64,000 nucleotides of DNA from Seminavis robusta (GCA_903772945.1 CAICTM010000081.1:1-64000), one strand, 5' to 3'; positions 1 to 12,322 are shown, counted from the first letter of the stretch. Made by a program: numbers and translations. Notes: generated by a model from the letters alone, not told the origin.

Positions 1-109
1 TTTGTGTGGGGGTTGGCCACTTCATAGTAAGAGCCCAACATTTGCCCAACACAGGTCTCTCCACTCACTCCATTTGAAAAGTAGGTGGCTCAAGCACTCA
101 TGGTAGGGC

Positions 110-433
110 GGCCTTGGCCGCTGGAACGTGTCCACGACTTCTTCTGCGGCTGGTCATGGACACTTTGCGGTTTTTCAATATGCCGTGCAGGAAGGCTGCC
201 CATACAATTGGCAGGAGTGTGCTCTTAGTGCTGCCCAGGCCGGTTGCTTGGAAATCCTACAATATATTGATGGGTTGGAACGCGCCCATTTGTGGGAACA
301 CGGAAAGCTCGACGAAAGCATCGTCGAAGCTGCGGTCGCGCATTGTCACCCCAAAGTGCTGAAATGGGCAACATCTAAGGGCTTTCGGTGGAATGAAAAT
401 GTTTGTTGGGCACGCGTCGTGTACGAAGATTGA
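110..433 (+). pseudogene. ankyrin-like repeat gene fragment
   Basis: The frame that opens at the stop at about 107 reads about 100 residues with the same degenerate ankyrin-type unit found in three other places in the window: G-H-x-x-V-x-x-Y/W-A then GCPYN/W, with repeats near 150-200, 225-280 and 330-390. No ATG precedes the repeats in this frame. Upstream repeat-like residues sit in other frames, and downstream the likeness continues for a short way only after a frame change. It lacks the N-terminal module seen in the intact paralogue at 25841-26965. I read it as a worn remnant. It could also be the last exon of a gene that starts left of the window. Confidence 0.5.
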
Positions 434-935
434 TATCCTACCTCAAGGCCCTGTACCCGTGGAATGTAACATCCGTCAAATGCTTGAGTCGAGTCCACGA
501 GAGATGTTGCTGCCCCGGAGCCTGCCTGGGACGATGCAGGGTTGGCTGGTAAGGCATCTAACCTTGTCCCGAATTTCGCCTCTTCTTTGCATTACGATAG
601 CCTGGTCCCCGCCGGCTTCTGTTGATACCAAGGTACCGGTAGCTTCCCTACTCAAGTCGCTAGCTATAGCCATAACGACTGTAGTACAAATAAATGTTCC
701 ACTCATTCCAACACTCCTCAGGGCTGAAGTCGGAACCTGAATTTTGGCATTTTATTTTTGGCATTTTAGTTAAGATTTCGGTCATTTTACCGTTTGAAAG
801 ATCTGAAGATGGATTGCGCACAGCCAACATATGACGACCGTGCAAACATTGACAACAACGGCTTGTTGATTGAGTTCCAGATCATCACGAGCAGCCACAG
901 ATATTAGTATTGTAGATACTAGCTAGTGTGGAAGA
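434..935. other. intergenic, no gene seen
   Basis: About 500 bases with only short, incompatible ORFs. This should hold the promoter of the MED15-like gene that starts at 936. No recognisable motif stands out. Confidence 0.5.
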
Positions 936-2752
936 ATGTCAAGCGAACAGGGGAGCACCGGTGGAGGTGATGCCGATGATTGGCGTCTTGGAGTGTCTCA
1001 GTCCTACCGCAACACGGAAGTGAGAGAGATTGCCAAGGTCTTGGCAGCCCTGGAACCAGGAGCAACTTCCGCCTCCAAGCTCATGCTGGCCATGAGATTT
1101 GAAGACACCATCTTCAAAGCAGCCACCAGTCTGGCGGATTACCGAAAGAAACTTACCAAGAGATTGAAGAAGGTAATTCCGGTCGGCATTATTTGATTGT
1201 ACTCTTTGCTAGCTACTTGTAGCAGCGGAGCAGCACTCAACAACACTGCTGTTTCCTTTCTTTCATTACAGGTCCAGAAGAGTTTTGTGCCGACCAACGC
1301 CGTGTCGGCTAGCAATAAGGAACAACTCATCAAGGATCTACGCAACAAGTACGGGGATGCCCTGCGATTCATTAGCAAGCATGCCCCCAAAGCCATTCAA
1401 GAGCTAAAGAACAAACATGGGAGTGAAAAGGCAAATCAGCTCCAACAACACACCACGGTCGCCTTGAGTTGGGCTGAGGATTTGGGGCTACTCAACAATA
1501 CACAACCCAACTTTAACATGCCGGATGATCAAGTACAAAAGCTGAAACAACATCTCGAACGACGCATCGAGAATATTAGATCCCATGTTGTCAAGTTGGC
1601 GGATCCGGATCTATTTCTCATGGAAACACTCCAAAAAGCAGAACAAGACATGGGGTCTCGCGCTTCCGCCTTTCTAGCAGCCAACACCAAGAAGCGATTT
1701 GAACAACTCACGCAAGGACAGAGCACGGGCTTTGACGCCAACAAAGTGCTAGAAGATTCTCTGGAAAAGGCTCAAGAAGCGGTACCACCACCTACCCGTA
1801 GCAACAAAAATGATGAAAAAGCTGCCATCTTGCACCTCGAGAAAATGAGGGCTGCTGCGACGGCAGTTCTGGCTTGCATGGCCGTTTCGGACAAAACCAC
1901 GGCCTCGAGAAATGTGCTCGTCAAGAGTCATACAGTTGCAACGGAAGGAATGGCATTTGTGGGAGAAGTGATCAAGAATAGGCGCAAAGAAACCAAGGAA
2001 ACAGAACTGTCGCTCCAAGATGCTTGGATCAAATCCATCGATAACAACAACACGGAAGCCTTGGAAGCAGCAACTGCCGCCGATCCCAATAACGCCGATG
2101 CCGTGGTAGAAGTGCCAAAACCGCCAATTGGCGTTACTGCCCTCAAACGCCCCGCCATTCGGAGTCGGGTCCTATTGACCAAAGGACGCAAGACTCCTTC
2201 CAATCTACTGGCTGCCCTCAGACGAAAACGAGCAACGCTCGTTCGACCGGCACGTAAGTTGTGCCACTCCCTACGCCATCAATTTGGAATTGAAGGTTAT
2301 CTCTCACACACATCTCTGCATCTCCAGCTCATGGTGAAGGGTCGCACTTGATACTCCATTTTGGAAAAGCGTTCGTAATGACAATTTATCTGGTGCCTCT
2401 TCTGGTCACCATTCGAGCCTACGACAAAAACCAAGAACTGACTCCGCAAAATCGGGCGTCGGGTTTGACTTGTGCCTCGTATACACCAGTGGAAGAGGGC
2501 TTGAGAGAAATGGAAGTCTTGAAGTGTTGGGGCGTCACTGGAGCGTATGATACCATTGGTCATGTTGTCGAGGCTCGTCTCGAGGATGCATCGGCTCAAG
2601 CAACCGCATGTCTCCGCCGTTTGTTTGCATCCAAGGTGGACAAAGAAAACGCACCCGAGTTTGAAGTGGAGATTTTGGAAGCCACGGCACTGTTGGAGTT
2701 TCTTCACAATGCGCGAAAGACGTACTTGCCCGATTGGCAAGATGATGATTGA
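936..2752 (+). CDS. MED15: Mediator subunit 15-like protein with KIX domain
   Basis: Three exons are inferred: 936-1172, 1272-2253 and 2328-2752, giving 547 residues. Both introns (99 and 74 nt) have GTAATT or GTAAGT donors and CAG acceptors, and the frame is kept across both. Residues about 15-80 match the MED15 KIX pattern: a DWR start, a conserved MRFEDTIFKAAT helix where plant and animal MED15 have RFEEKIYTAAT, then the DYRKKL helix. The rest is helical and charged, and the C-terminal 140 residues may be the Mediator-anchoring part. KIX domains in this family bind activator tails and pass the signal to RNA polymerase II in the nucleus. The KIX assignment is firm from motif order. The MED15 name rests on it alone. 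Confidence 0.68.
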
Positions 2753-3089
2753 AAACAATATAGTACTAATAGTCTGTGGTGGTGGGTGTCTACGCGACAA
2801 GATTCCTAGCTCGTAGTAGAAGGCTTCAGGATCGGTCCATGCCGCTATTTAGATAAGGAAGATGTAAAGTAGCTCAAAAGGCGTTTGTAAAAACCCCAAT
2901 GCTCAAGATCCACTATCTGAGGGAACGAGAAACTTTCCCTACATATTTCTATTGTTGGGGCTGGCTGGTGAAGCATATACGAGAGTTGTACCAGGTACTA
3001 TTCGAAACAAGAGAAATAATATCACTACGAGCTAGTAACCATCATTCACTCAATCTGACAACGCGTGTGCGGATTGCAGGAACGGCAGC
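2753..3089. other. convergent intergenic spacer
   Basis: About 340 bases lie between the stop of the MED15-like gene and the stop of the RAB3GAP1-like gene on the other strand. It should hold the two 3' UTRs. No other feature is seen. Confidence 0.5.
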
Positions 3090-6000
3090 TCATCCCATCA
3101 CGCTCTTGGATAGTGCCAGCAACATGCCTCCTCCATTTTTCGTCGTCACAGGTGTTGTCCCCCCCGATTGATTGCTCCCATTAGTTATCCTGTGCAGCAT
3201 TGCAGCTTCATCGGCAAAGCGGACACTCAGCTGGCAAGGCCGTGAATCGTCTAGGTTCCGCAGAACGTACTCCCGCAAAGCAGGCAACACACTGGGACTT
3301 GGCCCGGAGCCACGCTTGGCTTTTGGTTGTGTTTCCATCTGCTGTTCACTGATGGCATCCAGAATTTGAGACTGTGCCTGCCGTCCCGACAGAGTGACCT
3401 CTTCACCGCCATTGTTTCGAAGAAATGTCTCGACCAAGTCGTACTGCTCCGGAAACTTGTTCAAAAGAGAAGTAGCACGGGCAGTGACGACTTCTGCTTC
3501 ACTCAGCGAAGTACAAGCCTCATCGCACGCAGAGATGACACCGACCGAGACAAAGTTGGAGGCAGCTTCATGGCGGCGAGAAATGTTGCAAACTGCGGAA
3601 GTCGACCGCGTGGCGTCGCCAGAAAGCAACTCCAGCGCCTTCTCCGTTTTCTCTCTCAGCCGTAAGAAGGCTCGAAGGACTAGACCTCCAATCTTCAGAA
3701 CGCCGACTTCCTTCGCTGCATGTACAAGAGTGAAGTAAGATGATGCCAAGTTGACCGCCAAGACCTGCGAGTGTTCAAAAGCGATGCTCCAATGTTGAGT
3801 CGTTTACATGCTCCAGCTTCATGCTCTCGCTGGATCCAGGTACTTACCTGGTTCACAAGAATTGCTGGATGCATATTCTCCATAAAGTCCAGTGCCATCT
3901 CTACGGTGCTACTGGCATCGAACAGCAGCTTTTGCTCAGAGGCTGGAATAGGTGTGGCTTCCTCCCAGGTCCTGGACCAGAACTCTCGAGTCTCGTTCAG
4001 CATTTGAATCGCTTCAGCAGCTCTATCCATTTTCACTGCAGCAGAGTCTGTTGATGGTGTTCGGCCAATCAGTAGGTCCCCAACCGATGTAGCTCCGCTG
4101 CCGCTGCTTCTTGTGTCGCAGTATTCATCAAGTGGATTGCCAGGATTGCCGTACCAATTGATGAAATCCTGAAAGATTGATCCTGGGTTGGCTGCCTTAA
4201 ATGCTGCCATATCACTGAGAAGCTTTGGCTTCTGGAGACGATAGGATATTTCAAGGCGCTTGTTTACGCTGTTCTGATTGTCAGGAGACGAATCGTGGTG
4301 ACGGGAGAGCATCAAATGCCTCTCTGCTATCACATCGTCCGTAAGCGGGTATGGACGCTGCAGGTAGGGTGCGTACATCTGGTCTCCGTTGGCCACAAGA
4401 CTCGAGCCGGGTACTGGACATCTAGCCCCCTTTCTTGCCTTTGGGTTGGAGGGCTGGCTGTTCAAGTCCAAGCGAAGTTTGGCTGCTGCCACAACGGCAG
4501 CGGCACTTTCTGGCTCCATCAGTTCATCTTCTGAAAGCGCATCCTCGAACGTGTCCGTACCGTGTGACATGACAATGTGCCCGTTCTCGTCTTCTGCTGG
4601 TGCTTTTACGTCGCTGCTACCGCCGCCGTTGCTCGCATTTTCCCCGATACTAGTTCTCCGCTTGGAAATACCATTGGTTCTAGAGTTGTCGTTACCTGCC
4701 ATTTCCTCAAGCGTTCGCCGTTTCTCCTGTTGGTCGCGTTGTCTCTGCTGTCGCTGAGTCTCCACTGCCGTCACCAAGTCGATACAAAGATTGATGACCT
4801 GAAATGAAAGTGGAGAAGAGGGGACAATCAACCCAAATAATAAGCGCGCGAAGTAGGCACCAAGCGTCGCTTGAAACAAAGGAAAGCATCTAGGGCCCCT
4901 GGTTCTGCGCCAATACAATCGTACCTGCAACTTTTGTCCAATCAAGCAATGGTGGTCACCAGGAAATTCTGTGTCGGGTTCGACCATAGCGCAAGAACCC
5001 TTTGAGAGCGGCGGTCCGTGCCAATAAGCTGCTTGTTCTGCCTTGGTAGCTAAAGTTGATAGTGACTTGTTGCGTTCCTTCATTTCAAGAGACGATGGAT
5101 CCAATCCAGGTACGTGATTCACTGTTGACGTCGAAGGAGAACACATAGTCAGTAATTCGTCGTCCTGAACCCATCATTTGTCATTTGAGCTCATCCTCTT
5201 CTAGTAACTCTAGAACTTACAGTGCGGCAAAGTCATTCTATTTTCCCAACGGAACCGTACTTCGTGGCAAAACGCCATCCATAGCATTGCCATGCTGCAC
5301 GGCGAACGGACACGAGCCGAATGAATACAAAGGATACTCACGAGACGGCCCAAAGGAGCTGATTTGAAGAGCGGTATAAAGAGGTTTTCACCGTTCTTCC
5401 CAGCCGAACCAGCGGGAACAGACGAATTGTGTGACACTGATTCGTGATGGTGTGTGGTTTCGAGCAAGGATGCTCGCCGTCGGCGCGACGCCGGTGTGGC
5501 GGCGGTTGGTGAACCATTGGGCAACGGCGACATTGGCGGTAGTGGAAAAGTGGATCCGTTGTCCGGTTGCAGAATATGCATCACCAAGATTTCAGCGTCA
5601 CGAGGACTCATTTTGTCCTCGGCGGCACTGTCCCAATCCATAGCATCGACAAGTGCCTTGGTGGACGGTCCAACGCCAGCTTGGGTTGCCAACGATGCGG
5701 CCACGACATTTCCCGATGCATTGTCCCACTGTTCCAAGACGGCGTCGTCTGTGAGATGTTTGAGCAATGTTTCATCGGGTAGCGTGGATGTCCGGACCAA
5801 CGCAGCCAGGATACATTGTTGTGTCGCCGCCAACGAAGCAACGGGTGTTTCACGGTCCCACCACGCCTGCACTTGAAATTGGCAGGATGGAGCTCTCGAA
5901 AGTGGATCCAGAATGGTTCGCTCGACACTTTCTTCCAAATCTCTCCAATCTGCAGGTGACATTGTGTGTTTGGACCGTATTCGGAGTGGGAAACTCAACA

Positions 6001-7756
6001 GTGGTTGCCGTGGTGCATGCTGGGGTTGATTGGAATTGTTTTGGTTGTTATTGTTGTTTCTGCTGTTACTGCTGGTATCCATAGACCCTTGTGGTTGTGG
6101 ACTCCCATTCCATGTCACCGTGGCATGCACCGACGCCACTGGATCATCCACTGGTCCCCATCGAGGTTCTGCGGCTGACGCGGCGGCTGCCTGATCCATA
6201 ATGGAAATGGCCATGGTCCGACATTGGTCTTGATACTCTTCCATTTTGCGCACATAGACCAGCATGGCCGAATCGGCATCATGCCCCCACACAAACTGTG
6301 GTTCATCCTCACCGGTCAAGTCGATAATTTGTTGCTGATAGTGTTTGGTGGACGCTCGAATGGTAATTCGTTTGGACGATTTTTTGGCATTGTCGGCCGC
6401 CTGCTTGGGTTTTCGTCGCCACGCCGTGAACGGGCTGTTTTTACTATCGTAGTGATAATTGTCGGGTCGAAAGAGTCGTTGAAATGCCGATGCTTTGACC
6501 ATGGGTTGTTTCCACCAGGCAAAAACATGCCGTGCCGTCCACAGTACCACCGTGTCATTGGGATTGGGACAGTGTTTCAACAACAAATTTCCCCACAGCG
6601 TCAGTCGCGACGGTGTATGAGGTGCACACGGAATGACCGTGCATCCAAAGTGGCCGGATGTGTGGACCGTAGGAAGTACCCCGGCAGAGAGAATGGGCGA
6701 CAAGAATTTTTTGTTTTGTCGCTCTTGTATTTCCATGTACCGTTTTCGCGTCATGCGCGGCAACCCCGGCAATTCGACATGCAAAATGTCATTCATCCAC
6801 GAGGGAAACACGGACAAATTATCCTCTCTGTTGGCTGCTGCTCCACTATTAGTAGTATTGGATCGCTGCCGTCGCCGTCGTCGCTTGGCCACATGGTTGT
6901 GAAACGAGTCTGGTTGATAGGACCCCCAAATGCCAAATACAGGAATACAGCATTGACAATTTGCAACGGCACAATTCAATGCCGTCTGTAGCCATCCGGA
7001 TAGTACTTGGAATAAGGACCATCGCGCCGTGATTTCGTCGTCATGTCGACTAATGATGGATTGTACCAAAAATTGTAGGTCCCCTCCCACTTGCATATTG
7101 TCATAGAGCGATGATGAACTAGAGGCAGTACTGGCATTGGATGAGCTTGCCAAATTTTGTGGATGAATGGGGGAGAGCGTAATGTGCTGTCCCACACCAA
7201 ACAAATGGGACATGTTTTCAAACGCCGCTGGAGCCATGGGCCGCAAATGAGGGGATCGTCTCATGGAATGCGGAAGACCTTCCGTGGTGTTTCCCTCATT
7301 CTCGGACAATAATACTGGACCATCCCAGAGCGCCAGCTGCAGTTCTACCGTGAAGGACACCAATTGTCCCGACGGAGTGGACATGGAAACATTCCAATAT
7401 AAAACATCCGATCGCAACAGGAGCGTCGAATGAGGTGAACTGCCGCTGGTTTGAGTAGTGACACTGGTGGAGCTCGATATTTGACTGGTCACACTGCCGG
7501 CGGAAGACATATTGTTGTTGTTGCTGTGGGTTGTAATGGTCTTGGGGGCCGACTGCTGATTATTATTATTCCGTGTCATGGAAATATGGCGGTCATTGCC
7601 CTTGTCCACATGCCAACCACGCAACAGCGTCTCCACATCTCGAGCCAACCGTTCAATCGATGTACTGCAAGAATAATCCGTATAGTCGTCTTCTTTTCTT
7701 CCTCCATTGTTGGACTGTTTCGAGGAGGAGGGTGTTGTAAACGGGGAGGATGACAT
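3090..7756 (-). CDS. RAB3GAP1: Rab3 GTPase-activating protein catalytic subunit homologue
   Basis: Four exons on the minus strand: 7756-5342, 5164-4925, 4798-3848 and 3764-3090, all in phase 0, giving about 1426 residues. The N-terminus has the IERLARDVETLLRGW helix and the YWNVSM strand of the family. The C-terminal half is unmistakable: GDQMYAPYLQRPYPLTDD, then LLSDMAAFKAANPG, FQDFINWYGNPG, FWSRTWEEATPIPASEQKLLFD and a final REYVLR block, in the order seen in human RAB3GAP1. That protein is 981 residues; the extra length here is Ser/Asn/Gln-rich low complexity in exon 1. With RAB3GAP2 it acts on Rab18/Rab3 at the ER in autophagy and lipid-droplet traffic. Intron 2 (4799-4924) is 126 nt with no in-frame stop. 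The start at 7756 is the first ATG of the frame. Confidence 0.9.
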
Positions 7757-8343
7757 CTTCTTATGGAGTTGTGCAAAGCGTGGAAAATGACCGAAAGACA
7801 AACGGAAAACCAAAATTGTTCTTGCTTCTTGAACTGGATGGAACTGTCACTTCACAGAAACACCGAGCGAGAGATGATGATGATGATGGGATTCAGATAC
7901 TATATAGTCTATCGGAGCTGCCAAGAAAGTTGAAAAGAGAGTTTCAAGCAATTGGCAGGCATGCAGGGTCACAGAACAACAATGAAGCAAAGACTGAAAA
8001 AAACTTGGAATCTCGCCAATAATTCAACGGCAAACAAATGACGCGGCCTGGTTGCAGCAGCTCACAAGATGCTGTCAAATCAATATACTAATGCAAGGCC
8101 GCTAGAATTAGTTATCAGGTGCCGACAATACAAGGGGAGACAAGAGGTCTTTCAGCACTGCAACAAACACTGCAATCTCAATTCGGCATCCTATATCTGA
8201 CCAGCCAAGACCTGCGGTTTGTGCGGAAGAAGGATTTGGTGCCTTCGTGCCACCATGATCGGCAAGCAAGTCAAAGGTGTTTTAACCCTAACGCTAATAG
8301 AAAAGAGCTCGGGACCGCGTGTGGTGCACCGGTGTACAGTACG

Positions 8344-8385
8344 GTACGGTATGCATACGGTAGCTGCTGCGCTGCGGTACCGTAC
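8344..8385. repeat. inverted repeat rich in GTACGG
   Basis: GTACGGTA at 8344-8351 and TACCGTAC at 8378-8385 could pair across a 26-base loop. The ten-base palindrome GTATGCATAC lies between them. Such ACGGTA/ACCGGT words recur in almost every intergenic region here, so this may be ordinary genome background. Confidence 0.4.
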
Positions 8386-8710
8386 GACAGTGCCGATAGC
8401 TGTTTTCGTCAATGTTTGGAGCTACAGTGTACTGTACAGTACAGCCAACCCAAAGGAGACAATACAGGTACAGCAGAAGAGCTTATTAGCTATCTAGTAG
8501 AGGCTAAGAAAAGCAAGGAAAGCGGAGCTTGCATGACTTCCCAACTCAAACTACTACATGTAGTAAACGCTACTGTGTTGCGTTGGGGAAGGCACTGGTG
8601 TCAATGGTCAGTCTCATCCTTTTGACAGCGTTGGGTTTTGTGCTTGTGCTCGTGACCCGTACATAACTTTCACCGGTACCGATATGGAGAAAGGCGCCCG
8701 GTGCTGGGCA

Positions 8711-8830
8711 TCCTTGCATACTACTTCGTCAAAGACTCAATGAAGGCGCCAAGGCAGCATTACATCCATGTATGCAAAAGGGGAAGCGTCTCGCCTCGCA
8801 AAAGAAAAGAATTGTTTACCAGCTGCACAG
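8711..8830. repeat. direct repeat, left copy (right copy 9129-9280)
   Basis: The run CTTCGTCAAAGACTC, then AGGCGCCAA and GCAGCA, then a GCAAAAGAAAAGAA block, occurs here and again at 9129-9280 in the same order and orientation, with insertions in the second copy. It looks like an old local duplication. No protein frame is shared by the two copies. Confidence 0.55.
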
Positions 8831-9935
8831 TTATTGATGCCCCAGGCAGCCCCAGCTGAGGCGGTGGCAGGGCATCTTCGATTCGTGACGTGGCTGATTG
8901 GTTGGAACTCCAATCAAGTGACCAGACAGTTGACAAGCCTTGAAAGACAGTATCAGCAACTCCCTGGTTTGCGCATACCGTGGACCAGCCAATGAGCCTG
9001 ATCTGTTCGGTCGGTGGAGGAAGACACGCTGCTGAGAAGCAAGCTAGGCATGAGCCCGTCGGTGGACACGGGAAGAGAATGGAGCGGTCGATCTTTGCAA
9101 AAACTGGAGATGAAACCGCATTCTCTCCATCCTTGCAAACCTACATGACTTCGTCAAAGACTCCATGCAGGCGCCAATGCAGCAATACATGTATCTGGTG
9201 CAGTGCACCAGCAAAACGAAACCACGGACGGACGGAAGCTTTGCAAAAGAGGCAACGTGCAAAAGAAAAGAACCACAAGTTGACTGCATCATTGCCCAAA
9301 CGCGACGGACGTTCGGGTGCAGTTGGCGCAACGGTCAAAGAAGACAACCATCTACGGTAACCGTAGCTAGCTACCGGTAGGCCCACAAGCCCCATACATA
9401 TTGATTGCCAAGCCAATTGCCTCAAAGAGCACTATCGATTGAATAAAATCGAATCATTCAGAAGACGTTCGCATTTTGCATCAGGAAGGAGATGCAGCGT
9501 TTTATGCCCACATGCCCACACCTCCGTGCAACTGCGTCTACCATAGAACTACGAAAATGGAATGACAATGGAACACGAACAGAAACATGAGCTGCTTGGT
9601 AACATGAATGTGGAACTTCGAACCCTGCACAGGCAATAGGTGTCTCGTCTCTCACTGTGACCTGATCAGCTGATCAAAGTCATAGTTCGTTTCTTGGACC
9701 AATCAACAGCGACAATGAGGCAGTTACGACATTCTAACTTCAATTCTTTCCTCTTTCTGAAGCATTTACAGGTGGCAGTTGCAGTTGTGCTGGCACTCTG
9801 ACAGTGTTCTGGTACGTCAAGAAAGGATTGCGAGAAAGACACAACCCACGACACACAAATTTGCAAAACAGCTCATCAAACAACATATTTTTTACGGCTG
9901 GTCTCCTCTCTCCTATCTCACTGAATGTTTCCACC

Positions 9936-10220
9936 ATGAGCAAAGCACCTCAATACCCCTCTGGAGTCAACCAAAATGAAAGAAGAAACAGCAGAAACAA
10001 TGCAAGAGAAGAGCAACGACCTCCTGTTGGCCAAGGAGGACCCCAAACAGAGAATGAACAAGAAGCTTTGAGGACATTGCTGTCCTTGCCACTGGCACAG
10101 GTTGGTCGGAGGATTGATACGCTACCCATCTCTCAGAATCCCATTTCCTACCAACAGATTCGTTCCATCATTCATGATGTTCTTGCTATTGTGGATGACG
10201 ATGATGACATCTTCTTGTGA
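9936..10220 (+). CDS. hypothetical small protein, 94 residues
   Basis: An ATG in strong context (ACCATGA preceded by CC) opens a 94-residue frame rich in Asn, Arg, Gln and Glu at the start and ending in a run of five Asp followed by IFL. The middle holds a leucine-rich helical stretch. I do not recognise a family. A separate + frame downstream, about 10535-10705, is also acidic and reads without stops, so this could be the first exon of a longer or decayed gene. There is no other support for expression. Confidence 0.35.
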   Translation: MSKAPQYPSGVNQNERRNSRNNAREEQRPPVGQGGPQTENEQEALRTLLSLPLAQVGRRIDTLPISQNPISYQQIRSIIHDVLAIVDDDDDIFL

Positions 10221-11671
10221 TGACTGAAAGTGGGCGAAAGAACGTAAAGGAAGATACTTTCAGGCAGGCAGAAGCCCAGCATGCAGCAAACGAAAAACGT
10301 GCATCAGATTGTGTATCAAATTGTGTATGTGTTGTTCTATTGCACAATACCCTACCGGTAGTCGCAACAGACTAAACTAAACTCTCTACTTAAGCTAGCA
10401 TTTTAAGAAGACTACGTAGGCAGACCGACTTGAATCTCTTTTGTAGAGGAGAGGACAGGCAGTAAAGGAGGGGAATGCAGTTGCCTGTAACGAGTTCTAA
10501 AGGAAGCATTGAGATCTCTGTTTTCGACCGCAGGCGCAACGATTCGATGGCATCGACAGCGACCTCTACGACGAGCATGATGATACTGTCCAAGATGGAA
10601 ATGAGGGCAATCCATTGGTGACAAAGTCAGAAGCAACTGGGATTCTGACACTCGTCCATGAGGAGACTTCTGCTGTCCGCAGTGATAACCCCTGCCATGT
10701 TCATGTCTGAAGAAGACCCTGCCATGTCTAATTGCTGCAGAAGAGATCACCTTGTCATGGGAGAGATCTGACCTTCTTGCTGCTCCCGCCAGTGAAGAAG
10801 ACACTGCCAGCCTGCTGCTTCTGAGGACATGCCTCCTACCCCAGAAGATGCTTACTTGGCACTAAGGAGGCTTACCGGGCACGAGAAAGCTCTTGCAAAC
10901 ATGTTGCACTCAACAAAGAAAGAAATGGGATTCCAAAGCACGATCGGTAGTGGCCATTGCGGCGGTGGTGTCGGTTCAGTATCCCACTTCACAGAAACGA
11001 GCCACATGCCATCCAGCTTAGCCTGAGTCAGTCGGCTCAAACATCTACTTTGGCAGAAACCATCCCAATGTTGAATCTACTGGTCTCCACTATTAGCTAC
11101 CATATTCGCACCTCGAGAGATGTTGACTGTCAGTTAGGTGGAGATGCCATATCATATGGTAGAATGGAGCGGAGGGAGCCAATCCGCATCATTGTTGACC
11201 TGACCTAGTTTCTCTGTCTCGAACGGACATTCCACTCTGGCTGGGAATTGGCTCAGGATTGGCTGGAACCGCTGTAAAGAATGCAAGGCATCAGACGTGC
11301 GTCTTGAATGTCAAATGGGACTCACCGGCAGGTAGGCCCAAAAATCAGTTCTGTGAAACAGAGAAGAAATCAGAGGGTCAGCCGGTTATGATAGGTTGTG
11401 TGGTATGCAGGTGCCGCTGGCCCGAGCTGAGATGGCAAAGACCACGATACACTCCAAAGTCTCCATGTGGATCGACACGGTGCGCGTTTCGCTTTCTTCG
11501 CCCATCGCTCGGCCGCCTGGCCCATTCCTTTTTAGTAGTTAGAGATCCTTCATTTTCCAGAAAACTTGAAATACAATATTTGGAAGCAACACACAAGCAA
11601 CACTTTTTCACAGACTGGTTGCATCGTATCATACTACTAATACAACAAACAACAAAACGAACAAGAAGACA
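10221..11671. other. intergenic with ORF remnants
   Basis: Protein-like stretches appear in the + strand at about 10535-10705 and 10815-11020, in different frames and interrupted by stops. Two SEED/SEEDPAMS-like pieces are repeated near 10715 and 10820. Nothing matches a family I know. I read this as a decayed gene or non-coding DNA with local duplication, and as the promoter region of the gene at 11672. Confidence 0.35.
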
Positions 11672-12322
11672 ATGGTGGTTCAAGGTAGCTTTTCGTTGAG
11701 GCTCATCAACGCAGCCAACATGAAGCAGATCCCAGAGCATTCCTCGTCGACAGGCAAGGTATTCGTGACAATGAAACCCAATGAGGACTTTTTCGTCCAG
11801 CTGGAAGTCAATGGAAACTCTGCGCTTCAAGATAGAAATATCGTTTACCAAACTTTCGTCAGCAACAACCACTCGTCAAACGACGAAAGAAAGCCTCGTA
11901 GCAGCTTCAAGAGGCGATTGACCACAACAAACCAACAAGACCACGAGAGGCGCATGTTTCGCTTTGAGAATCCCACCAAGGGGCATCCTCATGCATCTTC
12001 AGGTGTAATGGAGAAAGTGACGGTGCGAGTGTATGAACAACAGTCATCGATCCCCTCTCAGGCCGGCACCGCAAAGAGACGGCTCCTGGTAGAGACCATT
12101 ACGATTCATTGCCTGGTCCTCCCCTCCTCCTCCTCAAAGACTGGCCTTGCTGCTGATGTGGTTTCAAGAATTCCTGCTATTGACTCATTGGATGCGGGCA
12201 AGATTTCTCCCTCGGTTTGGGGAAGCCACCAGACTTTTCAGTGCATGTACTCACCCTTGACAGCCTCCCGAATCTCCCCCGACAGAATGAACCTCCAAAA
12301 GGCCCGTCGGCTGATTCTGTGA
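11672..12322 (+). CDS. hypothetical protein, 216 residues
   Basis: A single-exon frame with an ATG after an AAGAAGACA leader. The first 60 residues alternate hydrophobic and polar residues like beta strands (SFSLRLINAA, VFVTMKPNEDFFVQLEV), followed by a basic Ser/Asn/Gln-rich stretch and then another strand-rich block (KVTVRVYEQQ, TITIHCLVLP). There is no signal peptide or membrane segment. It resembles a small beta-sandwich protein of the lineage-specific kind common in diatoms, but no family can be named. Coding status is inferred from length, the ATG and amphipathic patterning. Confidence 0.55.
   Translation: MVVQGSFSLRLINAANMKQIPEHSSSTGKVFVTMKPNEDFFVQLEVNGNSALQDRNIVYQTFVSNNHSSNDERKPRSSFKRRLTTTNQQDHERRMFRFENPTKGHPHASSGVMEKVTVRVYEQQSSIPSQAGTAKRRLLVETITIHCLVLPSSSSKTGLAADVVSRIPAIDSLDAGKISPSVWGSHQTFQCMYSPLTASRISPDRMNLQKARRLIL

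Larger units (their letters stand above)
7757..9935. other. 2.2 kb intergenic region with duplicated segments
   Basis: No convincing gene. ORFs around 8119-8625 and 8980-9360 have neither family likeness nor good starts. The stretch includes the RAB3GAP1 promoter side, GGTAC/CCGTAC palindromes near 8340-8440, and an imperfect pair of direct repeats starting at 8711 and 9129. Confidence 0.5.

Noticed and set aside
8119-8625. Open frame of 168 codons
   Set aside because: It starts at a non-ATG codon, runs through GTAC/CGGTAC palindromes and shows no protein-like pattern.
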